Source of the DNA: Actinopolyspora xinjiangensis
GTDB taxonomy: Bacteria; Actinomycetota; Actinomycetes; Mycobacteriales; Pseudonocardiaceae
Reading direction: 5' to 3'
Assembly: GCF_900104475.1 (NCBI RefSeq)
Contig: NZ_FNJR01000009.1
Coordinates: 1 to 64,000 of the forward strand
DNA length: 64,000 bases
Made by a program: the position numbers and the translations under genes. This document shows positions 23,776-33,294 of this stretch, one piece after another (position 1 is the first letter of the stretch; every line of letters starts with the position of its first letter). The notes below the pieces were generated by a model that made no database searches, was not told the origin of the DNA, and saw only the letters and a list, made by a program, of their open reading frames with translations.

Positions 23776-25026
23776 TTGCCTGTTGCCCTGTTGGCACTCG
23801 CCATCGCGGCATTCGGAATCGGCACCACGGAATTCGTGATGATGGGGCTGCTGCCCGAAGTGGCCACCGACATGAACGTGTCGATCTCGGCCGCGGGCGG
23901 CTACATCTCGCTGTACGCACTCGGAGTCGTCGTCGGCGCACCGCTGCTGACCATAGCCGGGATGCGCGTGCGCAGAAAGACCATGCTGCTGAGCATGCTG
24001 GGGCTGTTCATCGTGGGCAACCTGCTGTCCGCGATCGCCCCGACGCACCTGTCGCTGCTCGCGGCGAGATTCGTGGCCGGACTGCCGCACGGGACGTTCT
24101 TCGGCATCGGCGCGGTGGTGGCCGCGAGCCTGGTCAGCCGCGACAAACGCGGGCGGGCCATCTCGATGATGTTCGTGGGGCTGACCGTGGCCAACATCGT
24201 CGGGGTGCCGGTCGGCACGCTGCTCGGGCAGGCCATCGACTGGCGCTGGACCTTCGGGCTGGTCGCGCTGATCGGCGCGGCCGCGCTGGCGGCGGTCAGC
24301 GTGCTGGTGCCGCGCCAGGCCAAGCCGACCGAGGTGAGCCTGCGCGGCGAGCTGTCGGCGTTCAGGCGTCCGCAGGTGTGGCTGGCCTTCGCCGTCGTGG
24401 TGTTCGGCTTCGCCGCGACCTTCTCGTTCTACAGCTACATCAAGCCGCTGCTGATCCAGGTCAGCGGTTACACACCGCTGGCGGCCACCGTGCTGCTCGC
24501 GCTGTTCGGCACCGGCATGACCCTGGGCACCGTGATCGGCGGGAGGCTGGCGGACCGCTCGCCGATGCGCACGCTGTACACCTTCCTGACGGCGCTGGCG
24601 ATCGTGCTGACGATGTTCACCTTCACCGCGCACAACACCGTGCTGGTGGCGGTCAACGTGTTCCTGGTGGGAGTCACCGGTTTCGCCGCCATCCCCAGCA
24701 TCCAGGCCAGAATCCTGGACCAGGCCAGGGAGGCCCCCTCGCTGGGTTCCGCCAGCATCCAGTCCACGTTCAACATCGCCAACTCGCTGGGCGCCTACCT
24801 CGGTGGGCTGGTGATCGCGGCCGGATTCGGGCTGATCTCGCCGAGCTGGGTCGGCGCGGTGCTGGCCCTGGTGGGACTGGGCTTCGCGGTGCTCTCCGGC
24901 AGGCTCGACCAGCGGTGGAACGGCGGCCGGGGCCGGTCCGGGACTCCCGGAACCGACTCGGAATCTCCCGCCTCCGGCTCGGCCGAGGGTTCCCCGGACT
25001 CGCTCGGAGCCGCCCCCGCCCGTTGA
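23776..25026 (+). CDS. MFS drug-efflux transporter (DHA1/AraJ-Cmr type)
   Basis: 416 residues with 12 predicted membrane helices. It starts at TTG 23776 because AAGGAGA lies 6 nt upstream and the protein then begins directly with helix 1 (ALLALAIAAFGIGTTEFVMM). GTTEFVMMGLLPEVA and the loop-2 region are hallmarks of the AraJ/chloramphenicol-resistance branch of proton-driven exporters. The last ~35 residues are a Ser/Gly-rich tail. A second, clearly related transporter is encoded at 56830-58038. The substrate is unknown. Confidence 0.9.
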   Translation: MPVALLALAIAAFGIGTTEFVMMGLLPEVATDMNVSISAAGGYISLYALGVVVGAPLLTIAGMRVRRKTMLLSMLGLFIVGNLLSAIAPTHLSLLAARFVAGLPHGTFFGIGAVVAASLVSRDKRGRAISMMFVGLTVANIVGVPVGTLLGQAIDWRWTFGLVALIGAAALAAVSVLVPRQAKPTEVSLRGELSAFRRPQVWLAFAVVVFGFAATFSFYSYIKPLLIQVSGYTPLAATVLLALFGTGMTLGTVIGGRLADRSPMRTLYTFLTALAIVLTMFTFTAHNTVLVAVNVFLVGVTGFAAIPSIQARILDQAREAPSLGSASIQSTFNIANSLGAYLGGLVIAAGFGLISPSWVGAVLALVGLGFAVLSGRLDQRWNGGRGRSGTPGTDSESPASGSAEGSPDSLGAAPAR

Positions 25027-25199
25027 GTCCGGGCACGCCGGGCGAACCCTCGGCGGCCGTGATGCAATCGCTCCCACCGGGAATGCTTGATCGATTCCAC
25101 TGGTTGATCGGGAGGGCGTGTGTCCCCCGAACGGGCGTAGCCACCGCCCACCAATCGGTGGCCGTGTTACGAGTCGACATTCGTGAAAGGGAACACCAG

Positions 25200-26030
25200 A
25201 TGACTCAGGTTCCGAACATCACGCTCAACACCGGCGCGAAGATGCCCCAGCTGGGCTTCGGCGTCTTCCAGATCCCCTCCGAGGAGGTCGTCGAGCCGGT
25301 CAGGACCGCCCTGGAGGCGGGCTACCGCAGCATCGACACCGCGGCCGTGTACGGCAACGAGGAAGGCGTCGGCAAGGCCATCGCCGAGTCGGGGATCCCG
25401 CGCGAGGAACTGTTCGTCACCACCAAGCTGTGGAACGACAGGCAGGGCTACGACGAGACGTTCCGTGCCTTCGACGAGAGCCTCAACAAGCTGGGGCTGG
25501 ACTACGTGGATCTCTACCTGATCCACTGGCCGATGCCCGGCCAGGACACCTACGTGCAGACCTGGCAGGCGTTCGAGAAGCTCCACGCCGAGGGTCGTGC
25601 CAAGTCCATCGGCGTGTCGAACTTCCACACCTCGCATCTGCGCAGGCTGTTCGCCGAGACCAGCGTGGTCCCCGCCGTGAACCAGATCGAGCTGCATCCC
25701 AACCTGCCCCAGGCCGAGCTGCGGGCCTTCCACTCCGAGCACGGCATCGCCACCGAGGCGTGGAGTCCGATCGGGCAGGGCAAGGGTCTGCTGGAGGACT
25801 CCCGACTGCGGGGGCTGGCCGAGAAGTACGGCAAGTCCGCCGCCCAGGTGGTGCTGCGCTGGCACATCCAGCTGGGCAACGTGACCATCCCGAAGTCCGC
25901 CACTCCGGCGCGCGTGCGGGAGAACCTCGATGTGTTCGACTTCGAGCTCAGCGAGGACGACATGAAGGCCATCGGCGAGCTGGACAACGACGGCCGGGTC
26001 GGCCCCAACCCGGACGTCTTCGGCGCGTGA
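25200..26030 (+). CDS. aldo/keto reductase
   Basis: 276 residues, the full single-domain TIM-barrel length. The catalytic tetrad is visible: Asp and Tyr in DTAAVYGNEEGVG, Lys in TTKLWN, His in LIHWP. The NADPH-binding end IPKSATPARVRENLDVFDFE is typical of the AKR5-like group (2,5-diketo-gluconate/methylglyoxal reductases). It reduces small aldehydes or ketones with NADPH in the cytosol. ATG 25200 is preceded by AAAGGGA. A hairpin after the stop probably ends the transcript. Confidence 0.93.
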   Translation: MTQVPNITLNTGAKMPQLGFGVFQIPSEEVVEPVRTALEAGYRSIDTAAVYGNEEGVGKAIAESGIPREELFVTTKLWNDRQGYDETFRAFDESLNKLGLDYVDLYLIHWPMPGQDTYVQTWQAFEKLHAEGRAKSIGVSNFHTSHLRRLFAETSVVPAVNQIELHPNLPQAELRAFHSEHGIATEAWSPIGQGKGLLEDSRLRGLAEKYGKSAAQVVLRWHIQLGNVTIPKSATPARVRENLDVFDFELSEDDMKAIGELDNDGRVGPNPDVFGA

Positions 26031-26069
26031 ACGAACGGTGAGCCGCCGCCACGCCCGGACCGGGTGCTG

Positions 26070-26112
26070 GTGCGCAGGGTGGGAGGTACCGGGTGTGCCT
26101 CCCACGCCGCAC
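26070..26112 (+). terminator. hairpin after the aldo/keto reductase
   Basis: GTGGGAGG (26079-26086) pairs with CCTCCCAC (26098-26105), extended outward by GGTGCG/CGCACC with small bulges. It lies 40 nt after the stop. The rest of 26031-26308 holds no gene; a 19-bp word at 26152-26170 (CCCACGAAATCGCCGCGCC) recurs at about 46502-46520. Confidence 0.6.
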
Positions 26113-26308
26113 CGGGTGCCGCCCCGGACGGCGTCGATTCCCCGAACACACCCACGAAATCGCCGCGCCGGGGCGTCGTCGAGAAGCGAGCGTGAGAAGC
26201 GCGGCGCACGTGCCGGCTGACCGAGCACCGCGCCAGCGCGACCGGTACGTCAACGCCGCGCGAGGTTCCGCCGGGTAACCACCCAGCGCCCCACGCTGCC
26301 GACAGCGG

Positions 26309-27466
26309 TTACGCCACGCCGACGGACACCGAGGGCGGAGTGAGCCCCCTGAGGATGTTGCTGCCCGAGCGCAGCGTGATCACCTGGCTGCGAGTGGCGA
26401 TCCAGCGGGGGAACTTGCCGATCCGCTGCAGCGGGGTCCGACGCTGCGCGGAGGTCAGCGCCGCGGTGCGCGAGACCTTCGCCACGCGGGGCCTGCGCTG
26501 CTGCTCGTACTCCCGCAGCATCGGTTCCGGGTCGGTCCCGTCGGTGTCGGCCAACGCGCAGGACAGCAGCCAGGCGTCCTCCATCGTCTGGTTGGCGGCC
26601 TGGGCCACGGCGGGTGGCATGGCGTGCGCGGCGTCGCCGATCAGGGTGGTTCGCGGGCCGCCCCAGACCTTGGGGACCTGGTGGCGGATGTGGGGGAAGA
26701 AGCCCAGGTCCTCGTCCGAGATCGATCCCAGCAGCTCCTCGACCGGCTCCGGCCACCCGGTGAACGCGGCCCGCAGGTCCGCCACCGTCAGCTCCGCCTG
26801 GTCCTCACGCCACGGCATGTCGAACCACCAGTGCAGCAGCCCCTCCCCCGCCGGGATGAGTCCACAGTGACCGTCGCGTCCCGCGATGTTGAGCGTCTGG
26901 TAGCCGTAGGCGATCGGCAGGTCGCTGCGGGTCAGTCCCTGCCAGCTGGCCCAACCGGTCAGCCTGGCCGGCTCACCCCCCAGCACCGTGCGGCGGACCA
27001 TCGACCGCTGCCCGTCGGCTCCGACGATGACGTCCCCGGCCTCGGAGGTGCCGTCGGCGAACTCCGCGACGGCGTGGTCGGCGAACTCCCGGACACCGAC
27101 GCACCGCTTGCCGAACCGGAAGACCTCGCTCGGCAGCGCCTCGGCCATCCGGTACAGCAGTTCCCGCCGGGGAACCTCGACCGTGGGAGAACCGAGGCGC
27201 TCGGTGACCTCGTCCAGGTCCGCCTCCCAGAGCATCCTGCCGGTCGCCGTCATCGCACGCAGGCTGTGCAACTGACGCCCGACACCGTGCAGCGGAATCC
27301 CCAGCCCGCGCAGCGCGGCGGTTCCGTTGCTCCAGACAGTGACCCCGGCACCGCCGTCACGGAGCTTCTCGGCGTGCTCGTAGATCCTTACCCGGTGACC
27401 GTTGTCGAGCAGGCCCTTGGCCACGGCGAGTCCACCCAAACCTCCCCCGATGACCAGAACCCGCAT
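26309..27466 (-). CDS. FAD-dependent monooxygenase
   Basis: 385 residues. The N-terminal FAD site is VLVIGGGLGGLAVAKGL (GxGxxG). The DG motif is IVGADGQRSMVRRTV near residue 160, and the GD motif is LIGDAAHAMPPAVAQAANQT near residue 285, where aromatic hydroxylases usually have P-x-x-GQG. It belongs to the class A flavoprotein hydroxylases acting on aromatic or polyketide-like substrates with NAD(P)H. It is a single gene flanked by gene-free spacers; no pathway partner identifies its substrate. Confidence 0.88.
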   Translation of the reverse strand: MRVLVIGGGLGGLAVAKGLLDNGHRVRIYEHAEKLRDGGAGVTVWSNGTAALRGLGIPLHGVGRQLHSLRAMTATGRMLWEADLDEVTERLGSPTVEVPRRELLYRMAEALPSEVFRFGKRCVGVREFADHAVAEFADGTSEAGDVIVGADGQRSMVRRTVLGGEPARLTGWASWQGLTRSDLPIAYGYQTLNIAGRDGHCGLIPAGEGLLHWWFDMPWREDQAELTVADLRAAFTGWPEPVEELLGSISDEDLGFFPHIRHQVPKVWGGPRTTLIGDAAHAMPPAVAQAANQTMEDAWLLSCALADTDGTDPEPMLREYEQQRRPRVAKVSRTAALTSAQRRTPLQRIGKFPRWIATRSQVITLRSGSNILRGLTPPSVSVGVA

Positions 27467-27668
27467 CGTCTCCGTCCGTTCGTCACCGGCACCCCTGCCG
27501 TGGGGATGCGCTCAGCGGAACCGTCCTCATGACAGCACTACACCTCGGACGCATTTTATCCGGAACTCCCCCACAACGGGATTTACGATTACTCACATCC
27601 GGATCACCCGCTGACCAGTACAACCATCCGCGTCTCGCGCGGAACGCGCGGACCGACCGCGAGAGCGG

Positions 27669-27869
27669 TCAGGCCGCGCGTTCGAGAAAGCGCCCGGCCA
27701 CCAGGCCGGGTTCCTCGTCCCCGTCGAACCGGACCCACAGCACCGGACCGTCGAAGACGTCCGGCAGACCGGTCGCGGCCTCGACCACGGTGCCGGTCTG
27801 ATCCTGAAAACGACCGAAGGAAGCACGCACCCGCGTGCCTGGTTCCAACGGACTCGATGACTGCTCCAT
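27669..27869 (-). CDS. small SH3/KOW-like hypothetical protein
   Basis: About 66 residues. GTRVRASFGRFQDQTGTVVE has the beta-strand pattern of a KOW/SH3-like barrel, and LWVRFDGDEEPGLVAG a further strand. The start is uncertain: ATG 27869 gives the compact domain, while GTG 27902 adds 11 residues; neither has a good ribosome site. It may be a small binding protein, but the role cannot be assigned. The flanks 27470-27668 and 27870-28186 show nothing else. Confidence 0.5.
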   Translation of the reverse strand: MEQSSSPLEPGTRVRASFGRFQDQTGTVVEAATGLPDVFDGPVLWVRFDGDEEPGLVAGRFLERAA

Positions 27870-28186
27870 GAGAGTGGACGGTACGTGCCCGGCGGGCGTC
27901 ACGGAAAATCACTCCCACCGGTTCCGGACACGAACAACGTGTGCAGGTGCTATCGACGCCGGTTACCGGGCGTGCCCGAGATCACATACGTTCGAGGGTG
28001 AGCGTTGTCACGCCGGTTTCCGGGGGTGAGCTCGCCGCTGGGTTTTCGTCTCCCACTTCCGGAGCTCGGCCCGCGCCCCGGTGAGACGCCCCGGACACCT
28101 CGCCGGCACGACCACGGCGAAAGCCGTGGGACTCCCACTGCGCGGGGCGCCGGGTCCGTGCCTTCCACCTCCGGTAGGAAGTAGGT

Positions 28187-28807
28187 ATGCGCACGATCAG
28201 ACAGGCGGGTTCGGCGGAACTCGTGGAGAAGAAGTCCCGTTTTCTGTGCGCGCTGGAACGCGTCGAGTCCGAGGAGCAGGCGCGCGAGTTCGTGGCGCGG
28301 TGCCGACGGGAGCACCCCGACGCCCGGCACCACTGCTACGCCTACCTCGTGGGCGACGACGCCGAGATCCAGAAGTCCAACGACGACGGAGAACCCGCCG
28401 GAACGGCCGGGATGCCGATCCTGCGGGTGCTGCGCCACAACGAGCTGACCAACACCGTGGCAGTGGTCGTGCGCTACTTCGGTGGGGTGCTGCTGGGTTC
28501 CGGTGGACTGATCCGCGCCTACGGCTCGGCCGTCAGCGAGGCGCTGGAGCGGGTCGGACTCGCCCGCCGGGACCCCGCCAGGCTCGTCTCGATCCGTGTG
28601 GACCACTCCACGGCGGGCAGGTTGGACAACGAGCTGCGTTCGGCCGGTCGCGAGCCCACCGACACGCGGTACGGGCAGTCGGTCGAGTTCGACGTGCCCG
28701 TGCCGGAGCCGGAGACCGGCGCCTTCGAGCGTTGGATCACCGAGACGGCCGGGGGGAACGCGAGCGTGACCCTCGGAGAGCGGATCTTCGTCGAAGTGGC
28801 GGAGTGA
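28187..28807 (+). CDS. YigZ/IMPACT family protein (UPF0029)
   Basis: 206 residues with the full family layout. The N-terminal UPF0029 domain has the signature segments ARHHCYAYLVGDDAEIQKSN, DDGEPAGTAGMPILRVL and VVVRYFGGVLLGSGGLIRAY. A C-terminal ferredoxin-like domain (DUF1949 type) follows. The eukaryotic homologue IMPACT affects Gcn2 signalling; the bacterial function is not settled, though nucleic-acid binding has been proposed. ATG 28187 has GGAAG 8 nt upstream. It is monocistronic. The 369 bp after it (28808-29176) contain no supported gene. Confidence 0.93.
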   Translation: MRTIRQAGSAELVEKKSRFLCALERVESEEQAREFVARCRREHPDARHHCYAYLVGDDAEIQKSNDDGEPAGTAGMPILRVLRHNELTNTVAVVVRYFGGVLLGSGGLIRAYGSAVSEALERVGLARRDPARLVSIRVDHSTAGRLDNELRSAGREPTDTRYGQSVEFDVPVPEPETGAFERWITETAGGNASVTLGERIFVEVAE

Positions 28808-29176
28808 GACCGCGAACGAGCCGCTCGGGCCCGGCCGGGAACGCTCCCGTCGCGCCAACGGCTCCCGGACGACGAGGCGGCCGACCTCGTCGCGGGCACG
28901 TGGCGCGAAGCCCCGGCACCACGTGCCGCCCTACGAAGCCGGTCGTCCACCTGGGGACACGTTCGTCCCACCCTCCGGAGGGCGCGGGCCGCGCGGGGCG
29001 AGCACTCCGGTCGGCACGACCTTCCGAACTTCTCCGGCGGGGGAACCGAAATCCCCTTATCGGACGAAAACGGCAGTGAGATGATCAACATTTTCGTGTT
29101 CGAACGACTCCGATGCGTGATACCCACGGGTCGAGGGGAGTTGGCACTGGCAATCCCACACGCCGAAAGGAATCGA

Positions 29177-29383
29177 ATGATCGACATCGCGGACAAGCTC
29201 GACAAGGCGTACGAGGGCAAGCCGCTCAGCGAGCTTCCCGACGCGCCGGTGGCGGCGCTGCAGGGCGTCAGCGAGAGTGACGCCGAGCAGCTCGAGAAGG
29301 CGTTCGGCATCCGGACCATCCGGGACCTCGGCAACAACAAGTACTTCCGCTGGGCGCGGGCCATCAACGAGCTCGCCGAGTGA
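29177..29383 (+). CDS. small helix-hairpin-helix-like protein
   Basis: 68 residues, start ATG 29177 behind GAAAGGA. The core PVAALQGVSESDAEQLEKAF and GIRTIRDLGNNKYFRWARAI looks like paired helix-hairpin-helix motifs, as in DUF4332-type proteins and the ends of DNA-repair enzymes. It may bind DNA non-specifically, but no partner is nearby. Small size and a good ribosome site make it likely real. Confidence 0.75.
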   Translation: MIDIADKLDKAYEGKPLSELPDAPVAALQGVSESDAEQLEKAFGIRTIRDLGNNKYFRWARAINELAE

Positions 29384-29594
29384 GCCCCGACCGCTCGGCG
29401 CGACGACCGCGGAGGCCTTCGAGCTTCCGAAGAACGTGGGGCGGCTCCGCCGCGCCTGCCTCCGGGACGGAGGTGGTCGTCCCGACCGAGCGAGCGGACT
29501 GACCACCGTGGGCGCACCCTCGCTCCGGTCGCACCGGGGCTCCAGGTCGGAACCGGGAGTCCCGGTCCCCGGTCCGAAGTGGTCGAGGAGCACC

Positions 29595-30236
29595 TCAGCC
29601 CTCTCGGACCACGTCCTCGATCACGGACATCACGTCCCTTCCCACCACTGAACCGAGGAAGACGGCGGCCACCCTGTGATCGCGGTCCAGCACGAGCGTT
29701 ATGGGAAGAGTGGACAGTGGGAGACCGCGCAGCGCGAGGGTCACGCGACCGTCGGGGTCGTAGAGGGACGGATAGCCGACGTCCAGGTTGTGCGCGAAGT
29801 CCCGCGCGGAGTCGCGGTCGTCACGAACGTTGACGCCGAGGAACCGCACGTTCTCCTCGGAGGTCCGCTCCGCCAGCCGTTCGAGTTCGTCGGCCTCCGC
29901 CCGGCAGGGGCCGCACCAGGAAGCCCACAGGTTCAGCAGCACCGCTTCGCCCTCGTGATCGGACAGCGATATCCGGGTATCGGGCTCCCTGACCGAACCA
30001 CCGGCGAGATCACCGACCTCCTGGCGCTCACCGGGCGGATACACGATCCTCGTCTTCCCGCCGGGCGAGACGAAGTTGAACTCGCCCTCACCGGCGGTCA
30101 GACCTACACCACCCGCTCCGCCGCAGCCGGAAACGGACATCACCGCCGCGAGCGCCACCGCCGGTACCCAGTGCCGCCTTCGGCGCTTTCCCCTCACCCG
30201 TCCGAGCGGAAGACGGCCGCGCACGACTCGGAACAC
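29595..30236 (-). CDS. TlpA-family thioredoxin lipoprotein
   Basis: 213 residues. The N-terminus is strongly basic (GKRRRRHW), then has a hydrophobic stretch and the lipobox SVSGC near residue 38, so it should be exported and lipid-anchored outside the membrane. The thioredoxin-like domain carries the redox motif WASWCGPCRAEADEL and a cis-Pro segment (STLPITLVLD). It would reduce or isomerise disulfides, for example in cytochrome c maturation, as related ResA/TlpA proteins do. No ccs/res genes are adjacent. Confidence 0.9.
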   Translation of the reverse strand: MFRVVRGRLPLGRVRGKRRRRHWVPAVALAAVMSVSGCGGAGGVGLTAGEGEFNFVSPGGKTRIVYPPGERQEVGDLAGGSVREPDTRISLSDHEGEAVLLNLWASWCGPCRAEADELERLAERTSEENVRFLGVNVRDDRDSARDFAHNLDVGYPSLYDPDGRVTLALRGLPLSTLPITLVLDRDHRVAAVFLGSVVGRDVMSVIEDVVREG

Positions 30237-30529
30237 GAACGCATGCTACAGGCGCACCGCGCGTTCTGATCAGAGCGCGTCTCGCCACCGCCGCCGGAAA
30301 CCCGGCCCCGCGAGGCCCGCTGCCCGGCAGCGACGACGCGAACGACCACGGGCGGCCGCCCCTCGGGGCGAACCCCGCGCCGGTACTCACGATGCGGTAA
30401 CGATCGGAACGGACAAGGCGGACACGGAAACCGAGACGAGGGCGACTTCGTCCCACCCACGAAGAGCGCGTGACACGGGCCGGAACGACCGGCGACCACG
30501 AGAACGGCGAACGACGGAAGGACTCAGCG

Positions 30530-31474
30530 GTGTTCAAACGCATGCTGCAAGCGGTGGGTATCGGCGGCCCCTCGGTGGACACGGTGCTGCACGAGGGCGC
30601 CTGCCAGCCGGGTGGCGAGGTCACCGGCGAGGTCCGCATCGGCGGTGCCAGCGGGCCGGCCGACATCCAGCGGATCGACCTGATCCTGGTAGCCGAGGTC
30701 GAGACCTCCGACGACCAGAAGGGGGCGCTGGAGTTCCAGCGCACGACGGTGGCCGAGAGCTTCCAGCTCGAAGCCGAGCAGTACAGCACGATCCCGTTCA
30801 GGCTGGCGCTGCCGTGGGAAACGCCGATCACGGCGCTGCGCGGCCAGCCGCTGCACGGGATGCGGCTCGGGGTTCGCACCGAGGTGGCGGTGGCCAAGGC
30901 GGTGGACACCGGCGACATGGACCCGCTCCACGTCGAACCGCTGCCCTCCCAGCAACCGGTGATCGAGGCGCTGCTGAACATGGGCGCGCCCCTGAAGAGC
31001 GCCGACGTGGAGCACGGGGTGCTGCAGGGCGTGGCACAGCAGTTCCCCTTCTACCAGGAGATCGAGTTCTTCGCCCCGCCTCGGTTCGCGGGAGGCGTCA
31101 ACGAGGTCGAGCTGACCTTCGTGGCGCGGCCCGACAGCCTCGACGTGGTGTTGGAGGCCGACAAGCGCGGTGGTTTGTTCACCCCGGGCGGTGACGTGCT
31201 GGGGCGCATCCACCGCGGCCACGAGGAGGCGCTGCACACCGACTGGAACGCCGAGATCCAGAACTGGCTGGAGGCGGTCTCGCAGTCCTCGGGCGGGTTC
31301 TTCGGCGGCGGACACGGCCACCACGGTCACGGCTCGGGGCACTCCGGTTCGGGGCTGGGCGGCGCCGTCGCCGGAGGCGTCGCGGGCGCGGCGGCCGGGG
31401 TGCTCGGCGGCATGATGCTCGGCGAGGTGCTGGAGGGCGACGAAGGCGAGGAGGACGAGGGCGACGAGGGCTGA
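30530..31474 (+). CDS. Spo0M-like (SpoOM) sporulation-control family protein
   Basis: 314 residues. The first ~240 match the SpoOM family, an arrestin-like beta-sandwich (MLQAVGIGGPSVDTVLHEGA; GGEVTGEVRIGG; PFRLALPWETPI). A Gly/His-rich linker (FFGGGHGHHGHGSGHSGSG) then leads to a hydrophobic GxxxG-rich segment (GAVAGGVAGAAAGVLGGMML) that could insert in a membrane, and an acidic tail. GTG 30530 is chosen for GGAAGGA 7 nt upstream. In Bacillus Spo0M influences sporulation and cell division; the role here is unknown. The membrane-like C-terminal segment is the unusual part. Confidence 0.88.
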   Translation: MFKRMLQAVGIGGPSVDTVLHEGACQPGGEVTGEVRIGGASGPADIQRIDLILVAEVETSDDQKGALEFQRTTVAESFQLEAEQYSTIPFRLALPWETPITALRGQPLHGMRLGVRTEVAVAKAVDTGDMDPLHVEPLPSQQPVIEALLNMGAPLKSADVEHGVLQGVAQQFPFYQEIEFFAPPRFAGGVNEVELTFVARPDSLDVVLEADKRGGLFTPGGDVLGRIHRGHEEALHTDWNAEIQNWLEAVSQSSGGFFGGGHGHHGHGSGHSGSGLGGAVAGGVAGAAAGVLGGMMLGEVLEGDEGEEDEGDEG

Positions 31475-31489
31475 AGGCCCCACCTCAAC

Positions 31490-31517
31490 GGACGCGGGGC
31501 GGGCCCGCCCCGCGTCC
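31490..31517. terminator. 28-bp perfect palindrome after the Spo0M-like gene
   Basis: GGACGCGGGGCGGG and its complement form a perfect 14-bp inverted repeat with no spacer, 16 nt after the stop codon. It is the strongest hairpin in this spacer and can also serve the leftward paa operon only if that extends this far. Confidence 0.75.
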
Positions 31518-31667
31518 GGGTGCTCCCGGCACCACCATCGGTGGGCCTCGCACACCTCGCGAGAGATCGCCCCTCGAAGCGTCGTCGCCCGGGCGGAGCG
31601 ATGACTTCGCGGGAATCGCCGGGCCGTCCGGAAACCCGCGAGGTCGAGAGCCCCCCGGAACAGCGCC

Positions 31668-32765
31668 TCAAGCGTCGTAGTCCACGACCACTTCCTCGGA
31701 GACCGGTATCGCCTGGCAGGTGAGTACGAACCCGGACTCCACCTCGGAGTCCTCCAGGGCGAAGTTGCGCCGCATCCGCACCCGCCCCTCGGTGACCCTG
31801 GCGCGGCAGGTGCCGCACACCCCGCCCTTGCAGGCGAACGGCAGATCGGAGCGGACCCGCTGCGCGGCGTCGAGCACCGGCGTGTCGGTGGGCAGCGCGA
31901 CCTCGGTGGTGCGGCCGTCCAACGTCACGCGTCCCCGGCTCACTTCGCCCTCGTAGTCGCCCTCCTCGTGACGCACCGGCTCCGGGGGGACGTCGTCGAC
32001 GTAGAACAGCTCCCGGTGCACCCGATCCTCCGGGACTCCGAGTTCGGCCAGCACCTCCCCGGCCGCCTCCACCATCCCGTAGGGGCCGCACAGCCACCAC
32101 TGCTCCGAGCCGTCCAGCGGCACCAGGGTTCCCAGCAGGCCCCGCAGCCGCTCGGCGTCCAGCCGCCCGCTGACGAGTTCGGACTCGCGAGGCTCCCTGG
32201 ACAGCACGTGCACCAGCTCGAAACGGCTGGGACAGCGGTCCTTGAGATCGGCCAGCTCGTCGGTGAACATCACGGTGTCACTGCGGCGGTTGCCGTAGAT
32301 CACCGTGACCTCGGAACCGGTCTCGGCGAGCAACGAGGCCGCGACGGACAGCACCGGCGTGATCCCGGAACCGGCCGCGACCAGCACGTGCCTGCCCGCG
32401 ACGGACAGATCCGGCGTGAACCGTCCGGTGGGCGGCATGACCTCGATCTCGTCGCCGACCTCGACCTCGCCGGTCAGCCACCCGGAGAACAATCCCTCGG
32501 GAACGAGGCGGACCCCGATGCGGGGCCGGGAGCCCCGGGCCGAGCAGATCGAGTAGGAGCGCCGGTGCTCGCCGTCGGCCTCCCGCCGCCGCAGAGTCAA
32601 CGACTGACCGGGCAGGAAGTCGAATTCGGCGGCCAGCTCGGGCGGGACGTCGAAGGTCACCGCGACCGCGTCGTCGCACAACCGCTCGACCTCGGCCACC
32701 CGGAGGGTGTGGAACGCCCGGTCGGCGCGACCCCGCACCGGCGCGGGAGCTGTCGGGGTGGACAC
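31668..32765 (-). CDS. paaE: phenylacetyl-CoA epoxidase reductase subunit PaaE
   Basis: 365 residues. An FAD-binding ferredoxin-reductase domain (RRSYSICSARGS; NAD site VLVAAGSGITPVLSVAASLL) is followed by a C-terminal plant-type 2Fe-2S domain with cysteines in CKGGVCGTCRARV and a later Cys in LTCQAIP. It transfers electrons from NADPH to the PaaA di-iron centre for epoxidation of phenylacetyl-CoA. It begins with GTG one base after the paaD stop and is the last gene of paaZABCDE. Confidence 0.95.
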   Translation of the reverse strand: MSTPTAPAPVRGRADRAFHTLRVAEVERLCDDAVAVTFDVPPELAAEFDFLPGQSLTLRRREADGEHRRSYSICSARGSRPRIGVRLVPEGLFSGWLTGEVEVGDEIEVMPPTGRFTPDLSVAGRHVLVAAGSGITPVLSVAASLLAETGSEVTVIYGNRRSDTVMFTDELADLKDRCPSRFELVHVLSREPRESELVSGRLDAERLRGLLGTLVPLDGSEQWWLCGPYGMVEAAGEVLAELGVPEDRVHRELFYVDDVPPEPVRHEEGDYEGEVSRGRVTLDGRTTEVALPTDTPVLDAAQRVRSDLPFACKGGVCGTCRARVTEGRVRMRRNFALEDSEVESGFVLTCQAIPVSEEVVVDYDA

Positions 32766-32766
32766 G

Positions 32767-33294
32767 TCAGATCTCCTTGAAGTACTCGAAGGGTTCCCGG
32801 CAGTCCAGGCAGCGGTACAGCGCCTTGCACGCGGTGGCGCTGAACTCGGAGGTCCGTTCGGTGGCCGCGGAGTCGCACCTCGGACAGTGGACCGTCCGGC
32901 GCGGCGGCCCCAACGTCAGCGGTACCGGACCGCCGGAGGCGGTCGGCGGCCCAGCCCGGTCGTCCGGGGGATGGATGCCGTGCTCGGCGAGCTTGCGCCT
33001 TCCCCGTTCGGTGATCCACGAACTGCTCCACGGTGGGGAGAGCTCGGTGCGGATCCGCACGTCGTCGTACCCGGCCCGGGTGAGCCTGTGGTGCAGCTCG
33101 GCACGCATCTCGGCCAGCGCGGGGCAGCCGGAGTAGGTGGGCGTGATCGTGACCACCACCGCGCCCACTCCGGTGACGACCACCTCGCGCAGCACGCCCA
33201 GGTCGGCCAGGGTGAGCATGGGAAGTTCCGGGTCGGTCACCGAGGCCGCCACCTCGGCGGCCACGGTCCGGTCGGATTCTGTGCGGGTCACCAC
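32767..33294 (-). CDS. paaD: phenylacetyl-CoA epoxidase accessory subunit PaaD
   Basis: 175 residues. An N-terminal MIP18/DUF59-like domain (DPELPMLTLADLGVLREVVV; PTYSGCPAL) is followed by a C-terminal zinc ribbon with CPRC and CLDC pairs, as in actinobacterial PaaD. The protein is required for an active epoxidase, probably in iron-sulfur or di-iron centre assembly (family knowledge). It overlaps paaC by 7 nt and abuts paaE. Confidence 0.95.
   Translation of the reverse strand: MVTRTESDRTVAAEVAASVTDPELPMLTLADLGVLREVVVTGVGAVVVTITPTYSGCPALAEMRAELHHRLTRAGYDDVRIRTELSPPWSSSWITERGRRKLAEHGIHPPDDRAGPPTASGGPVPLTLGPPRRTVHCPRCDSAATERTSEFSATACKALYRCLDCREPFEYFKEI

Noticed and set aside
30085-31194. + strand frame of ~370 codons before and over the Spo0M-like gene
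   Set aside because: Arg-rich shadow frame; the Spo0M frame has a good ribosome site and family motifs.
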